From Liolophura sinensis (Eukaryota > Mollusca > Polyplacophora > Chitonida > Chitonidae), in the NCBI RefSeq assembly GCF_032854445.1, contig NW_027017954.1, forward strand, positions 310,001 to 374,000: DNA of 64,000 nt, given 5' to 3'. Positions 24,301 through 37,227 of the stretch are shown piece after piece. Under the pieces are notes generated by a model, which worked only from the letters and a program-made list of their open reading frames with translations, had not been told where the DNA came from and did not search any database. The translations under genes were made by a program, and so were the position numbers. The stretch's first letter is position 1, and each line of letters opens with the position of its first letter.

Positions 24301-27300
24301 TATTTTCTGTGTCTCTGATTTCCCTGTTTATTTGCACAATGATAGGTATTTTGTTTTTCTTCTGCTTTACGCTATTTTCAACGCTTTTAATAATGGGATT
24401 GGTGCAACACTTTATATCGCAAGAAAAATCAAGCAAGTTACCTCTGTAGAGTAGAGATTTCTGTTAAATACGTATTCGCTTCAGTAATATTCTATTTTCT
24501 CTACGGAAAAAGACAGAACATTGTAAACAAAATTGGATAAATGTAACTCATTTTAAAGTTATTATGTGCCACGGTGTGACTGTCAGCTCCTATACGTTGG
24601 CCTCGTGTTCGAACCCGTAGACATTGTCGGTGTGATATAAATGAATGAGGTGCCTAACACTTACAATGTAAATGAAGGTGAGGGTTCAAACCAGTTTGTA
24701 CATTCCTCTGTTCTGGCAGTTCGTGTCCACAATTTAACGTTAGTTGAAGATCACTTGTCTAATATGCTAGTCACAAATTTGCCAAAGGTCGGTGGTTTCT
24801 CCCGTGCAATCGGTTTTCCTCCACCCATGACCTGATCTCCATCATACAATTCCTGAGCATAGGCTAACGCAAAAATTAGATAAATCACTAAATATTTATG
24901 TATAAAAAGCAGAATGATATTGCGTTATGCAATAGAGCTATGCGGCCCATAATGATAGTTGTGGTCTCTTCGAAACTTATCTGTGACTATCCTTGAGTTT
25001 TTACCAAAGAATGTTTTCTTCCTCACAAAAATTTTGTTGTGTTACGAGAATTCAGTTGAGCAGAGTAATTAGAGGAATTCCTTTTATCACAACACATGAA
25101 TCTATAGCTTTATGTTCTTTACAGTTGGATATCGACTCAGCGGCTTCACTTTGTATGTGGGAAACACCTCCCAGAATTACAAAACCTGCTATAATGACAC
25201 TACAGACTATACCATGACACCCGGGGCCATCGTAACCGGACACTGTACGGGAGGTCCGGTGTCAGGAGACACCGTCAGGATAACGGCACGGCCAGGTGTA
25301 CCACTAACACTTTGTGAGGTTCTCATCTTCGGTACGTTTATGGATCATGTCTTAATTTGCATAATTTTCTGTCTCTTATGTTCGTATACGTGACGAAGGG
25401 TATAATTGCGTTTTAATAGTTCCTTAATTTAATCATCGCACACTGCATACTGCGGGTGTCATTTCCATTCACGGTTATACATTTACTTGTATAATCTGCT
25501 TGTCGATAGCAACGTTTATCACGTGATGAAGTGGAAATGCTCCAGTCCGCTGTCAGGAGTCCACGTCATATTTGTGAAGTGTTGTATCTATGTATTTTTG
25601 GGGTTTTAAGTCGTTCTTAACAATTTTTCAGTCATATTTACGACGAGGAATCATTAGGTGTGCGTGTATATATACTCGTACTGTGTTTTCTTATGGTCCA
25701 TGCTGCAACAGTGCTGCCGCCACTGAAGTACCATGCCGACGACAACACACATGACACCCTCACCAAATCACAATATACTGACACCGGACAGACCACTAAT
25801 ATTTCTTTGCCCTAACCTTTCAGTGCTGAGCACCAAGAGGGGCAGCAACAAGTATCATTTTTAAAGTCTTTGGTATGACCAGGGCCAGGTTTGCCTCGTG
25901 AAGTGCTTAGCTACGGTACATTGACGTATCTGTGATAACAGCCTGTCAGCATGTAACTGAATATGGCACAGTTGTACACAGTTAGGTGAGACAAGACCGT
26001 TACACCGAGGTAGTTTCTTTATAACGGCTTCAAAATTCCGTCCAAATCTCTACGTGGGGGAACAGAAAACTATATTAAGTATAAAACAGAAAACTATGTG
26101 TATCAACCCATTGTACTACACACAGGCGTTATTGGTGTTATCTGGGGTTAAATATGTATAGACAATACATAGCTGAAATGTTTAGAAGGAAGGATGAGTT
26201 TGTTAGAAATTTAGTCTCAACCAATGAGGATTTGTGGCAACTAGGATAACCGTTTCAAATTAATTACACTTCTGACAGTGTGTTCCGCTGGATGGTATGG
26301 TGAAATGTGTGGACGACAATGTAATACAACGACAGCCTGTTCCAAATGTGACATCACAGGGACACGATGTACAGGTAAAGTGGCTTTAACATAAATAATA
26401 GACTTATGCTGACTAAGAGTAGAAAGATAAATGTGGTAATACACGAAAGTGATGACCCATCTGGAAAACTGTCAGATGAAATTATATTCTATCTTGCAAG
26501 AGAGAAGAAATTCCGTTGATCACCAATACCTAAATGGTAAATTTTTATCTCAAAAGTTTTACAACATATTTATTTGTATAAAATCACATCGAATTTTATA
26601 TATTTGATTGGGGTTTAACCAAGAGTGCCGAAGAGTATTTTGTTGTATGACTACTGTCAACTTGGAGGGTGCAGAGGTGATTGGAGTGCCTGGAGTCAGC
26701 CACCCAACTTTGCTACGTACCAGACAAATCTGTACTCTTAAATTCACCTTTTAAACAGCGACAGCTTGATTCAAACAGAAGGCCTCACTGACCAACAGCC
26801 AATCACTTCTCAGTTTGCGTTCGTTAAATCCAGTATAATACCACTTTCGCTAATTTTTATATAAAATTAAATTATATATAATGTGTATAATGTAAACTGC
26901 CATATCTATGGCTTCATTGTCAGCTATTCTTCTGGTATATATAATTGCTGAACGTGATGGGCACCTAACTCGTACACCGACAGTCAGGTCTGTATAGCCT
27001 GCTACCGCACCCTGCAGGCAAGCTGAACAAGCACATTGATGAAGTCTATTCAGCGCGAATGGGTTTGGACACATTTTACTGTCTCCTGTTTAATACGGTC
27101 AACAGTGCATAATATCTGCATCCTCTCGCGTCAGTTTGTGTTCAATAAGCCCTTGTGAAAAGTATGACCTATTTCCGCTATTGTACAATTCAAATATTTA
27201 TGAAAGCCATGTGGCCATACTCCCCTATTTATTTCCCATTTGTTTTATACACGTTAACGGTTGGCCACACAGAACTGTGTGTGTATATACAGTCAAACCT

Positions 27301-30300
27301 GTATCTACGGCCACCTGTAATCAGCGTCTATCTGCCGTAAGCGGCCACTCTCTGCCGCGATCAAACACTTTTCCATGTTGAACGACCTGCAATATGCGGG
27401 CACCTGTCAACGCGTCCAGCGGCCAATATATTTTGTCACCAAAACAGTAATGATGATTGCCGCATCGGACATTCAATTTTTTTTTAAATGGCGACCAGAC
27501 GACTTCATTAGTTTTTGAAGTGATTGAAAGTTTCAACCTGCCACTTTGTGATGACAAGTAAAGTGTGAACATTATTGGTGAATATCATTGTTCTTTAATC
27601 AGGCATAGCTGGTTATTGTCCGGACACCCCAGCACTGTGTCAGTGGGTTAGCTCCATGCTGAGGGCCCCACTTTGAATGCCATAAACAGCGGTCAAACTC
27701 GGATATAATCTGACCTCGTGTGGTTCCTTTGACAAATTATCTGGCTTACTCGGCCATTATCTTTACAGGCAAATGGTGTTGTGTTTTCATCAAAATATTG
27801 CCTGTACCGGACACATGGACAAATTGATCTTCCTTCGCTCGTAGGCCTACATGTTGTTGTTGTTGTTTCACCGGTAATGGCAAATATGATTGAATATCTC
27901 AGCAGTCTGCCATTTAGGCCAAACTAGCACATGGCTTTCTAGGGCTTGACAATGATGGGAAGAAAGTTCTCCCGCTCATGCGTGCCCTCAGCTGAAACTC
28001 TTTCTGTAATCGCCTGTTAAATGCGTGAAGTCCATAGGTTTACGCCACAAAACTTGAAATTATTGAGTTATTATTTTACTACCATTGTTATATTTCTTTG
28101 AAATTTATTTAGCAGAACAGAGTAGTGCTGGAAGAATTATGCATAAGATTATTATGTAGGCCTACATGTGTACATTTCCGGAAACTTAATTCCATTGTGA
28201 TATGGCTTGGCCTTCACAACATGTCTAATGTGGCCAACTGTCAAATTCGGCCACTTTTTTACGTGTCCCTTCAATAGCCGCATACAACAGGTTTGACTGT
28301 ATATGACAGCGCTGATCGCACGAGGCCTGGTAATCTTCGTCCACAGAGACACACTGTACTCGAATTCTTGAAAATTTTACCAGTAAAAGTTTTCCTGAGG
28401 GGATTGAGGGGGCAAAACCACTCGGTCAAACGCCAGTGGACTCTGACATTACTTTTTTTACCCCATGTCTGATTAAATATCAGAGAGTGGCGAACAGTAA
28501 CATACGACATTCTTCAAAAGCAATTCACGATTTCTAGTCTGTTGAAAGTGGGAATTGATAATTGATGACCAAACAATTGAGCTGTCTTGAGTCATGTACA
28601 TGTATACCTCAGACCTGTGGATGGTCGTGGGTTTCCCCTGGGCTCTGCCCGGTTACCTCACACTATAACGCTGGCCGCCGTCGTATAAGTAAAATATTCT
28701 TGTGTACAGTGTGAAACACAGATCAGATGAATAAATCAACGTATCCTTGAGAAGTACAGCACTTTGACAACCGGAAGTTGAAAACTGATATTTAAGTAGG
28801 TAACGTAAGCCCACCAGGAAGGGTTTGCTTGTTCATGTAAAATAATGTCCACAAGTATCAACTGAAGATTGAAATGGAATAACAAAGCGAGCTATTCAAA
28901 GTAAACGTTAACAGGAAATGTCGACAACACTTGTGGGTGAGAAGTATCCTATGGTTTATTTGAGAAATCTCCACGGGATTTGTTTGTCATCTTCATTTGT
29001 TTTTGTTTTTTTTTCAAGTATATGTCACTAGTTTTATTTGTCTTGATCTGGCGTCGTTGAAAGCTAAACTCTCGACAAAGTTGAGTAATACACATTGTAA
29101 CAGATAGACATCCCACAGACATATACTTCCTAAATTTTTCCCCCTAATTTTGCTTAAGCCATGGCGCTAGAGGGTGTTTAAATTGCTACTGTTTATTTTT
29201 TTACATGAACTGTTACAATAAAAGCCCTGACAGGGGTAAATTGACAAGACGGGGTAAATTTCATTAGTTACGAGTGACCACGTGGAACAATTTGCCAACT
29301 ATCACACTGATCCTGCTTTGGTTTTACTCTCCATTCTGTACGTCTTCATTATAAAATTATTTTATATTCTAACATGTTAAATGTATCAACAAAAGTCAAG
29401 TAGCATGTTGAAATTCACTTACTTTGTTACAGGAGAGTAATTTCCTACAAGCGCTCCTTGGTTTCCTTCTTTCCAAAGTCAATAACTCATTGTCATTCTG
29501 TCCCGTATTGGGTAAAACAGCTACATGTCATTCTGTTACTTTAGCAGAATGTGTTGACGGTCGATGGGAAAAACATTGTCAAAAGGACTGTGGCCATTGT
29601 TGGGCAGACAAATGTGATAAAGTTACTGGAGAATGTCCTCTAACTGAAGGAAAGCCAAGATGCGATGCTGGCTTCATGCGGGAGAATTGTTCGACAGGTA
29701 AGTGTGTAGAATTCAGTGTGACAGAAAGGAAATCCAAGATGTGATGCTGGCTACATGTGTAGTATGTACAGAACATGTAAGTGTGTAGGATTTAGTACAA
29801 CAGAGATGAAACACAAGAAGCTACATGAATAGGCAGGTATGTAAGATTCAGTATAACACAGAAGAAAGTCAGTATGTGATACTGGCCACATGTGTAACAG
29901 GAGCAGTGCAGTTAAGTGTGTAGGATTTAGTACAGCAGAGACGAAACACAAGCAGCTACATGGGTAGCATGTAAGGGATGGGCAGGTATGTAAGATTCAG
30001 TACCACAGAGAGGAAAGCCAAGATGTGACGCTGGTTACATGTGTAGCATGTACAGGGCACGTAAGTGTGTAGGATTTAGTACAGCAGAGACGAATCACAA
30101 GAAGCTACATGTATAGGCAGGTATGTAAGATTCATACTTTCACTGAAAGGCTACCATTGAAGGTGTCTTAAACCGGCATTAAATATTTCTTAGCTTTTTT
30201 TCAACCTAGTAAAAGTTTAGTGCAACTTCGTCTTGACATAGCTTTAGCACGTCTCTGTTATCGAAAGGAAGGTGACGTCACGCTCAATCTAGGTCTGTAA

Positions 30301-33300
30301 CGTCGAAGGTATTTTCCGTATGTCTAAGCAGTAGCCTTTGACAGATAAAAGTTGGGGACTTGGCGATGAAAGCCCAAGTTATAAATGCAGTTTTCTCAGA
30401 AATTGCACATAATGGAAGAATACTTCTTCCACTGCATGAACTGTTGATATAGTAGACCTACTATATCATTTACAAGGAACTCCAGAGACCTTGTGTAAAT
30501 AGCCAGCTGGAGACGCACGGCCGGGGTACTCCTGGTTCAGGTTGTAGCCTCTGGAGGGATTGTGCTGGTGAATTTGACCCCAATTAAATGTTTACAAAAT
30601 TACAATAGGATTGTTGTACAACTAGAATTATGCTCAAAAACAAACGGAAACATGTTTTGAAGAAAAATAGAAATAAGTGTAAGCACCACTGAGGCTGACC
30701 TAGGCATTCCACTCTAGTGGTGGCTTCAATGAAGAGAGCTGCGCTAACCCAGTTATCGCGGATGTCAGAGAAAGCACATCAGCTAAAATACGGTTTTTCA
30801 ATAATTTTGCTGTATTTTATAATGAAAAACAGAAAAAAACATCTTTTGTATGCGACAGACGGAGCAAAAAAATGTATCTGGGGAGATGAATGAGGTTTTA
30901 GCCGAGACGGTATGCTACTGCCTGACATACTTTGTGACTCCGCCGATGAATATTACACGGCTTGAAAATCATCTATTTTATATCTTTGGTAGTCCACAAA
31001 TGATACAGACCTGTCCCAATGGGTAAACGCCAATTCACAGCTTAGGCCTCGCAATCTTATAGCAATGTGTTTGATTGGATCAAATTCTCAAGATGGTTGA
31101 CTCGTCTCACACCAGCAATTTTGTACATTAATGTCATTTTGTTTTACATATTATTCGGTAAAACCTCATTAGAACAATAAAGGATGATCCTTTTTAGGAC
31201 GCTTGAGAATCCTGCTGTCGATTGAAATATGTTTGGCAAGGTGCTGTCCCGTCCTTTAATTGAATGGATGTTGAGATTTAAGCTTTAATATGTCTCAAGG
31301 GGGATACTGACCAAGTGGTGAAGTCCAAATGTTTGCTGCCTTGTATATATAAAAGAACAACATATAAATGTCACCTTTTGTTTGTTAACAGATCGCCTAT
31401 TCTTTGACTCAGGAAGCTATTAACACCGAATTATGATGATGTTTTCTTTCCCTTCTGTTTGCATCAAGCCTGTGAGGCGGGTAAATATGGCCCAGACTGT
31501 AAGGAGACCTGTGGATCGTGTGCATCTGGACGGGACAGCTGTAACACGACATCTGGGCACTGTCAAGGTGAACCCAGATGCATGCCGGGATATTCTGGTC
31601 TGAAATGTAAAACAGGTGAGACGGAAATATCTTGTGTTTTACATATTTCTCTCTTACATGTCCCTACATTTATTTATCATTTATATGTATTAATTTTTAC
31701 AAATTATTTAAGGAAATGGCGATCATGTTTTTTGGAAGTGGATTACTGCTTCATTGTTTACGTAGGGTACGTATGGATTGTGCGTTGTATGGCACGTGGA
31801 GTGATATACAAGTAGTTCCGGTTGAGTCTTTTTATACCAAAACCTCTGTGAGAGTGACTGCCCGTACGCACGCAGGGAATATCCATGTATCTCATTACTG
31901 TCACGGTCATACACACTTCTGCGTACCTATGTATCCAGTGGCAGGTTGTTTAAAAGTGCAGTAAAAGTTAAACCAGGCTTAAATGTTAATAATGATCTTA
32001 GCCTGATACAAAAATAAATGCACTGTGGCCCTGACTAAAGTTAATACCGGGCTTAACTGCTATTATTTACTTTTGAACAACTGAGCCCAGAACTTTTGGA
32101 ACTTTTGTCTAGGTCCGTCTTACCAACATGTGTCCTAGACTTACGCGTTTTTGTAATATTTGCACTGAATTAAGGCTTATTAAGTCCAGACAAAACAGAG
32201 GCAGAATCTTTTACACCATTCTTGTGATACGTCTACTGTATGTTAGAGCAATTATGTCATAGTGTACATTACAGCTATTACCTTTGCCAAAGGAATTTTC
32301 TCAAGTCTTCCAGATCTTTGACAGAAAATTTGCAAACCGGACTTAAAAAGTCGCTGTGTAAACAGCCTGAGAGGACATTGAACAGGCAACTTAAATGGCT
32401 AAGAGCTTAGTACTCACAGGGCGTCCTCTCTGGCCGTACGTGGGAAGAATTTTCATCACCGTGCGGATGGTCGTGGGTTTTCCCCGTGCTCTGCCCGGTT
32501 TCCTCCCACTATAATTTTGGCCGTCGTCGTATAAATGAAATATTCTTGAGTATGGCGTAAAACACCAATCAGATGAATAAATACATAAATATAAATGTCA
32601 GGTACATCCAGTACAACAACTTTCACTTCCTTCTTAAGTCTATAGCTTGTGTATCTTGATACATTACAACATCACTAAAAAGACTTGTAAATTGAGCTTC
32701 ATTTTCTCGTTTTACTTGGATTAAGCCTGTGAAGCGGGTAAATATGGCCACGACTGTAATGAGACCTGTGGATCGTGTTTAAGTGGATCAGACAGATGTA
32801 ACACGACATCTGGGCACTGTCAGGGTGAACCTAGGTGCATGCCGGGACATTCTGGTCTGAAATGTAAAACAGGTGAGACGGGAATATCTTGTTTTTTACA
32901 TGGTTGTCCCTTACGTGTCCCTAGATTTACTGATCATTTATATCTATTATTTTGTACACATGTATATGGCCTTTCAATAATTTTTCTGTATTTTATGATG
33001 GAAATCTGAAAAAAAAAACACCCCTGGTATGCAAAAAACGGAGCAAAAAAGTGTATTTGGGGGGAGATGAATGAGGTTTTGGCCGAGACGGTAATCTGCT
33101 GTCTGGCATAATTTTACATCTGTTGTGGTGCACAAATGATACAGACCTGTTCCACAACTCTTTGTGAAATCGCCCTTCAAGCAATCTGATAGCAACGTGT
33201 TTGATTGGATAAAAATCTCAAGATTGTTGACTCGTCTCACACCAGCAATTTTGTGCAGTAATGTGATTTTGTTTTACATATTATTCGGTAAAATCTCATT

Positions 33301-36300
33301 AAAACAATAAAGTATGATCCCTTTTAGAACGCTTGAGAATCTTGCTTTCGATTGAAATATGTTTGGCAAGGTGCTGTCCCGTCCTTTCATTGAATGAATG
33401 TTGAGATTTAAGCTTTAATATGTCTCAAGGGGGATACTGACCAAGTGGCGAAGTCCAAATGTTTGCTGCCTTGTATATATAAAAGAACAACATATAAATG
33501 TCGTTTTTTGTTTTTTAACAGATCGCCTATTCTTTGACTCAGGAAGCTATTAACACCGAATTATGATGATGTTTTCTTTCCCCTTCTGTTTGCATCAAGC
33601 CTGTGAGGCGGGTAAATATGGCCCAGACTGTAAGGAGACCTGTGGATCGTGTGCATCTGGACGGGACAGCTGTTACACTACATCCGGCCACTGCCCGGGT
33701 AATCCCAGATGCATGCCGGGATATTCTGGTTTGAAATGTAAAACAGGTCAGTAGGGAATAATGGTTTACATGCTTCTCTCTTACATGTCACCAGATTTAT
33801 TTATCATTTATATGTATTAATTTTACATACTCTTTAGGGAACTGATATTATTGTATATCATTGTATATATTATTGTTGGAAATGGATCTTGTGAAACACT
33901 GCTTCATTGTTTACGTCGGGTAAGTATAGATTGTGCGCTATATGGCACGTAGAGTGATGTACCAGTGGTTTCGGTTGAGTCTTTTTAGACCAACACCTCC
34001 ATGGGAATGACTGGCCATATGTACGCAAGAAATATCAATGATTTCTTCACTTTTACGATTATACACACTTTTGGGTACTTGTGTATCCAAGGGCCGGTTG
34101 TTTAAAAGTGTACTAACAGTTTAACCAGGCTTAAGTGTTATTTATAGTCTTGGCCACATACAAATATAAATGAACTGTAGCCCTGACTAAAGTTAATACC
34201 GGGCTTAACTGCTATTATATACTTTTGAACAACTGGGGCCAGAACTTCTGGAACTTTTTTCAGGACCCGGCCTTACCAGCATGTGTCCTAGATTTATGCG
34301 AATCTGTCATTTTGCTATGAATCAAAGCTAATTAAGTCCAGACAAAACAGAGGCAGAGTTTTTAACATCATTCTTGTGATACGTCTACTGTATGTCAGAG
34401 CAATTATGTCGTTATGTACATTATAGCTATTACTTTTTACCAAAGGATTGATTTCATTGATCAGTATTTTAACAAACGTGCTCAAAAATATCCTCACGAA
34501 AAAGAGCGGAGGGAACCGGAGTAACGCAGGCTTTTGTTAGAAAATTTGCTGAAAGGACTTAGAAAGCCGCTGTGTAGACAGTCGAAGCGGACATTGGTCA
34601 CGCAACCTCAATGGCCAAGAGCCTAGTACTCAAGGGGAGCTAGTACTAGGACTCAGTCACTCAACTAGCGAGGTCCCGCGCACGGCAAAGGAGGCTACAT
34701 GTTTTTGTCGGCGCCCAAAGGGAGCACGTTTGATTCAGTTATATTTTACATATATTGTAAATATCATTTACATCCAGTACAACAACTAGCACTTCCTGCT
34801 TGCGTGTATAGCCTGTGTGTCTTGGTACATTACAACAGCACTGAAATGACTTGTATTTTCTCTTTTTACTTAAATTAAGCCTGTGAAGCAGGTAAATATG
34901 GCCACGACTGTAACGAGACCTGTGGATCGTGTGCAAGTGGACCGGACAGTTGTAACACGGCATCCGGGTACTGTCGTGGTAATCCCAGATGCATGCCGGG
35001 ATATTCTAGTTTAAAGTGTAAAACAGATGAGTCGAGAATAGCTTGTGACTCAGATGCTTTCTTCTTACCTGTCACCAGATTTATTGATCATTTATATGTT
35101 TTACATATTCTTTTGGGAACTGGTGTTATTGAGTTTTTGTTTAAATGATCTCGTGATATCTACTTTGAATCCAGACAAAACAGAGGCAAAATTTAACACC
35201 ATATTTGTGATACTAGCCCAGGGATAACTGTTATTGTCTAATTCTCTGTAAATTGTGAAATTCTCAAATAAATCTCGGAAGATCCCAGAGGAAGAACTGA
35301 CAGTAGAGTTTAAGGTACTCTAATAACCTATAGGGTTCCCGGGTGTTATAATAAATGTAAGACAGTATAATGATCTAAAGAAATAAGACTCATAGAAAAC
35401 AAAAATTAGAAACTTAGTTGTAGATGAACATTTTGCTACAATAAAATTAACAAGCAAATAGTTGACGCGAGTTGAATAAACGAATCGCAAAATGTTAAAT
35501 TATCCTCGAGTAGTTCTATCGTCTTTCAGGTAGCAGATAGGTAGGTAAGATTCTATCATCTTCCAGGTCCCAATATAGTGAAAAGGAGACAATGCATAAC
35601 AAACTAGATTTTGAAACTAATATCACCATAATTGGTGGTATGTTCATTTCAGATTAAATAATATGCATAACCATTTATAGCTGAATTCCAAGGTCGTAAA
35701 TAGGCCTATGTAGTGATATGAGCTTGAGGCATGTAATACTATGGCAGAAATAAAATACACCGAAAATGGTGGAATTTTCCGTCAATGTTACATATATAAC
35801 ACATCTCATCAGTATTATCTTGTCTTCTATCGTCACGATCTCGATGGACACTGGCATGAATCGAGGTGACACTTTAACAAGTCGTCAACAGTTAGAGTCT
35901 CCCCCAAACGTCAGTCCACAAACAGCTACACTAGTAAGGAATCACCAAGGAACAGTCCATCAACATCCACAATCTTATTTGGTGGGGGTAGTAGTAGATT
36001 GGGACTCCGACTTCACACCTTCACGTACTGTTTGAGGTAAACTAATCATAAACTGGTCTCAAGACTGATATAGTGAGCAGTAGGTTACTAACTTCCACCT
36101 GTATAGATTCGTAGTATAAATATTAAGTTATTAAGCCGGTGTATAATCGCTGTCTATATGGTGGACCTGGTAATGTCGTAATTAGCCATGTGCTTGGTGT
36201 ACCGATATTTCTATACCTGTAACAAAAAGTTCACTTTAATTCAACATACAGATTCAACATGGGATGGACATCACCCACACAAAAACCTGTGCCATCTCAG

Positions 36301-37143
36301 GTCGGATAGGTTTTAATAAACTGTTTTTGGTATTTTCTTTTCGAAATACCTACCGTGAAGTTTCGTGGGATCCGCATTTATATTAAAAGGTTAGGAGCCA
36401 TGACCTCGCATTGAACTATCAAAATGCTTTACACTATGAGGGATTTCTGCCTTGCGTCATTCCTTGTGACAACACTCCTGCTGCACGTGAGCAGGGTCTA
36501 GACAAGATGGCAGTCAACATTTCAGTCGCTTTTCTCCATGTAGGAAACCAGGCAGAACACAGCCTGTAGAGAGGTATTTCATGTCAAGTTCAAATCAGCT
36601 TGAAATGTTTGTTACTCGAACACAAGCAGATAGTATACACACCAGCCGTAATTCCATAAATGTTGCTGTATGTTTGACAAGCAAACATCCGTACAACAAC
36701 AACGTGAATATAAATCGAACTAGAAATCCGTTGATATCTCAGACCAACAACTTTAATGATTAGAGCTGGAGAGCAGCCAGTTGTAACGGCAGGAAGCCCC
36801 GTCGTTACAATACGCCCACTGTATGTTGGAGCAATTATGTCGTTATGTACATTATAGCTATTACCTTTGCCAAAGGACCGATTTCTTTGATAAGTTTTTT
36901 AAAAACGTACCCAAGAAATTCTTACGTGAATGAGGAGAACCAGAGTTATGGGCGAGGGGTAACCCACCGGCCCTTGTCAGAAATTTTGCAAACAAAACAA
37001 AGGTGCCGTGGAAAAAGGCAGGGAGTTATAACTTTAACAATCTCAGCTAGCGAGACTACACCCCCCCCCCCCCCGCCCCCCACACACCGAGTACCAAAGC
37101 AGGGTACATGTTTTTATATTCGTCCACACCAAGCATGTTTGTT

Positions 37144-37227
<84 letters not shown>

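Larger units (their letters stand above)
30785..32955 (+). repeat. EGF two-exon cassette, copy 1
   Basis: This segment (exons 7 and 8 with introns) is repeated at 32958-35090 (exons 9 and 10). Intron landmarks shared include TTTTTCAATAATTTT.CTGTA, GGGGAGATGAATGAGGTTTT, GGCAAGGTGCTGTCCCGTCC, TTTGACTCAGGAAGCTATTA and GTTGTTTAAAAGTG. A partial third copy precedes exon 11 (about 36800-37600). The cassette copying increases the number of EGF modules two at a time without changing frame. Confidence 0.85.
32958..35090 (+). repeat. EGF two-exon cassette, copy 2
   Basis: Tandem duplicate of 30785-32955, with the same exon order (type a then type b) and matching intron sequence. Differences are small indels, loss of the intronic SINE and a donor change after the type b exon. 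Confidence 0.85.
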
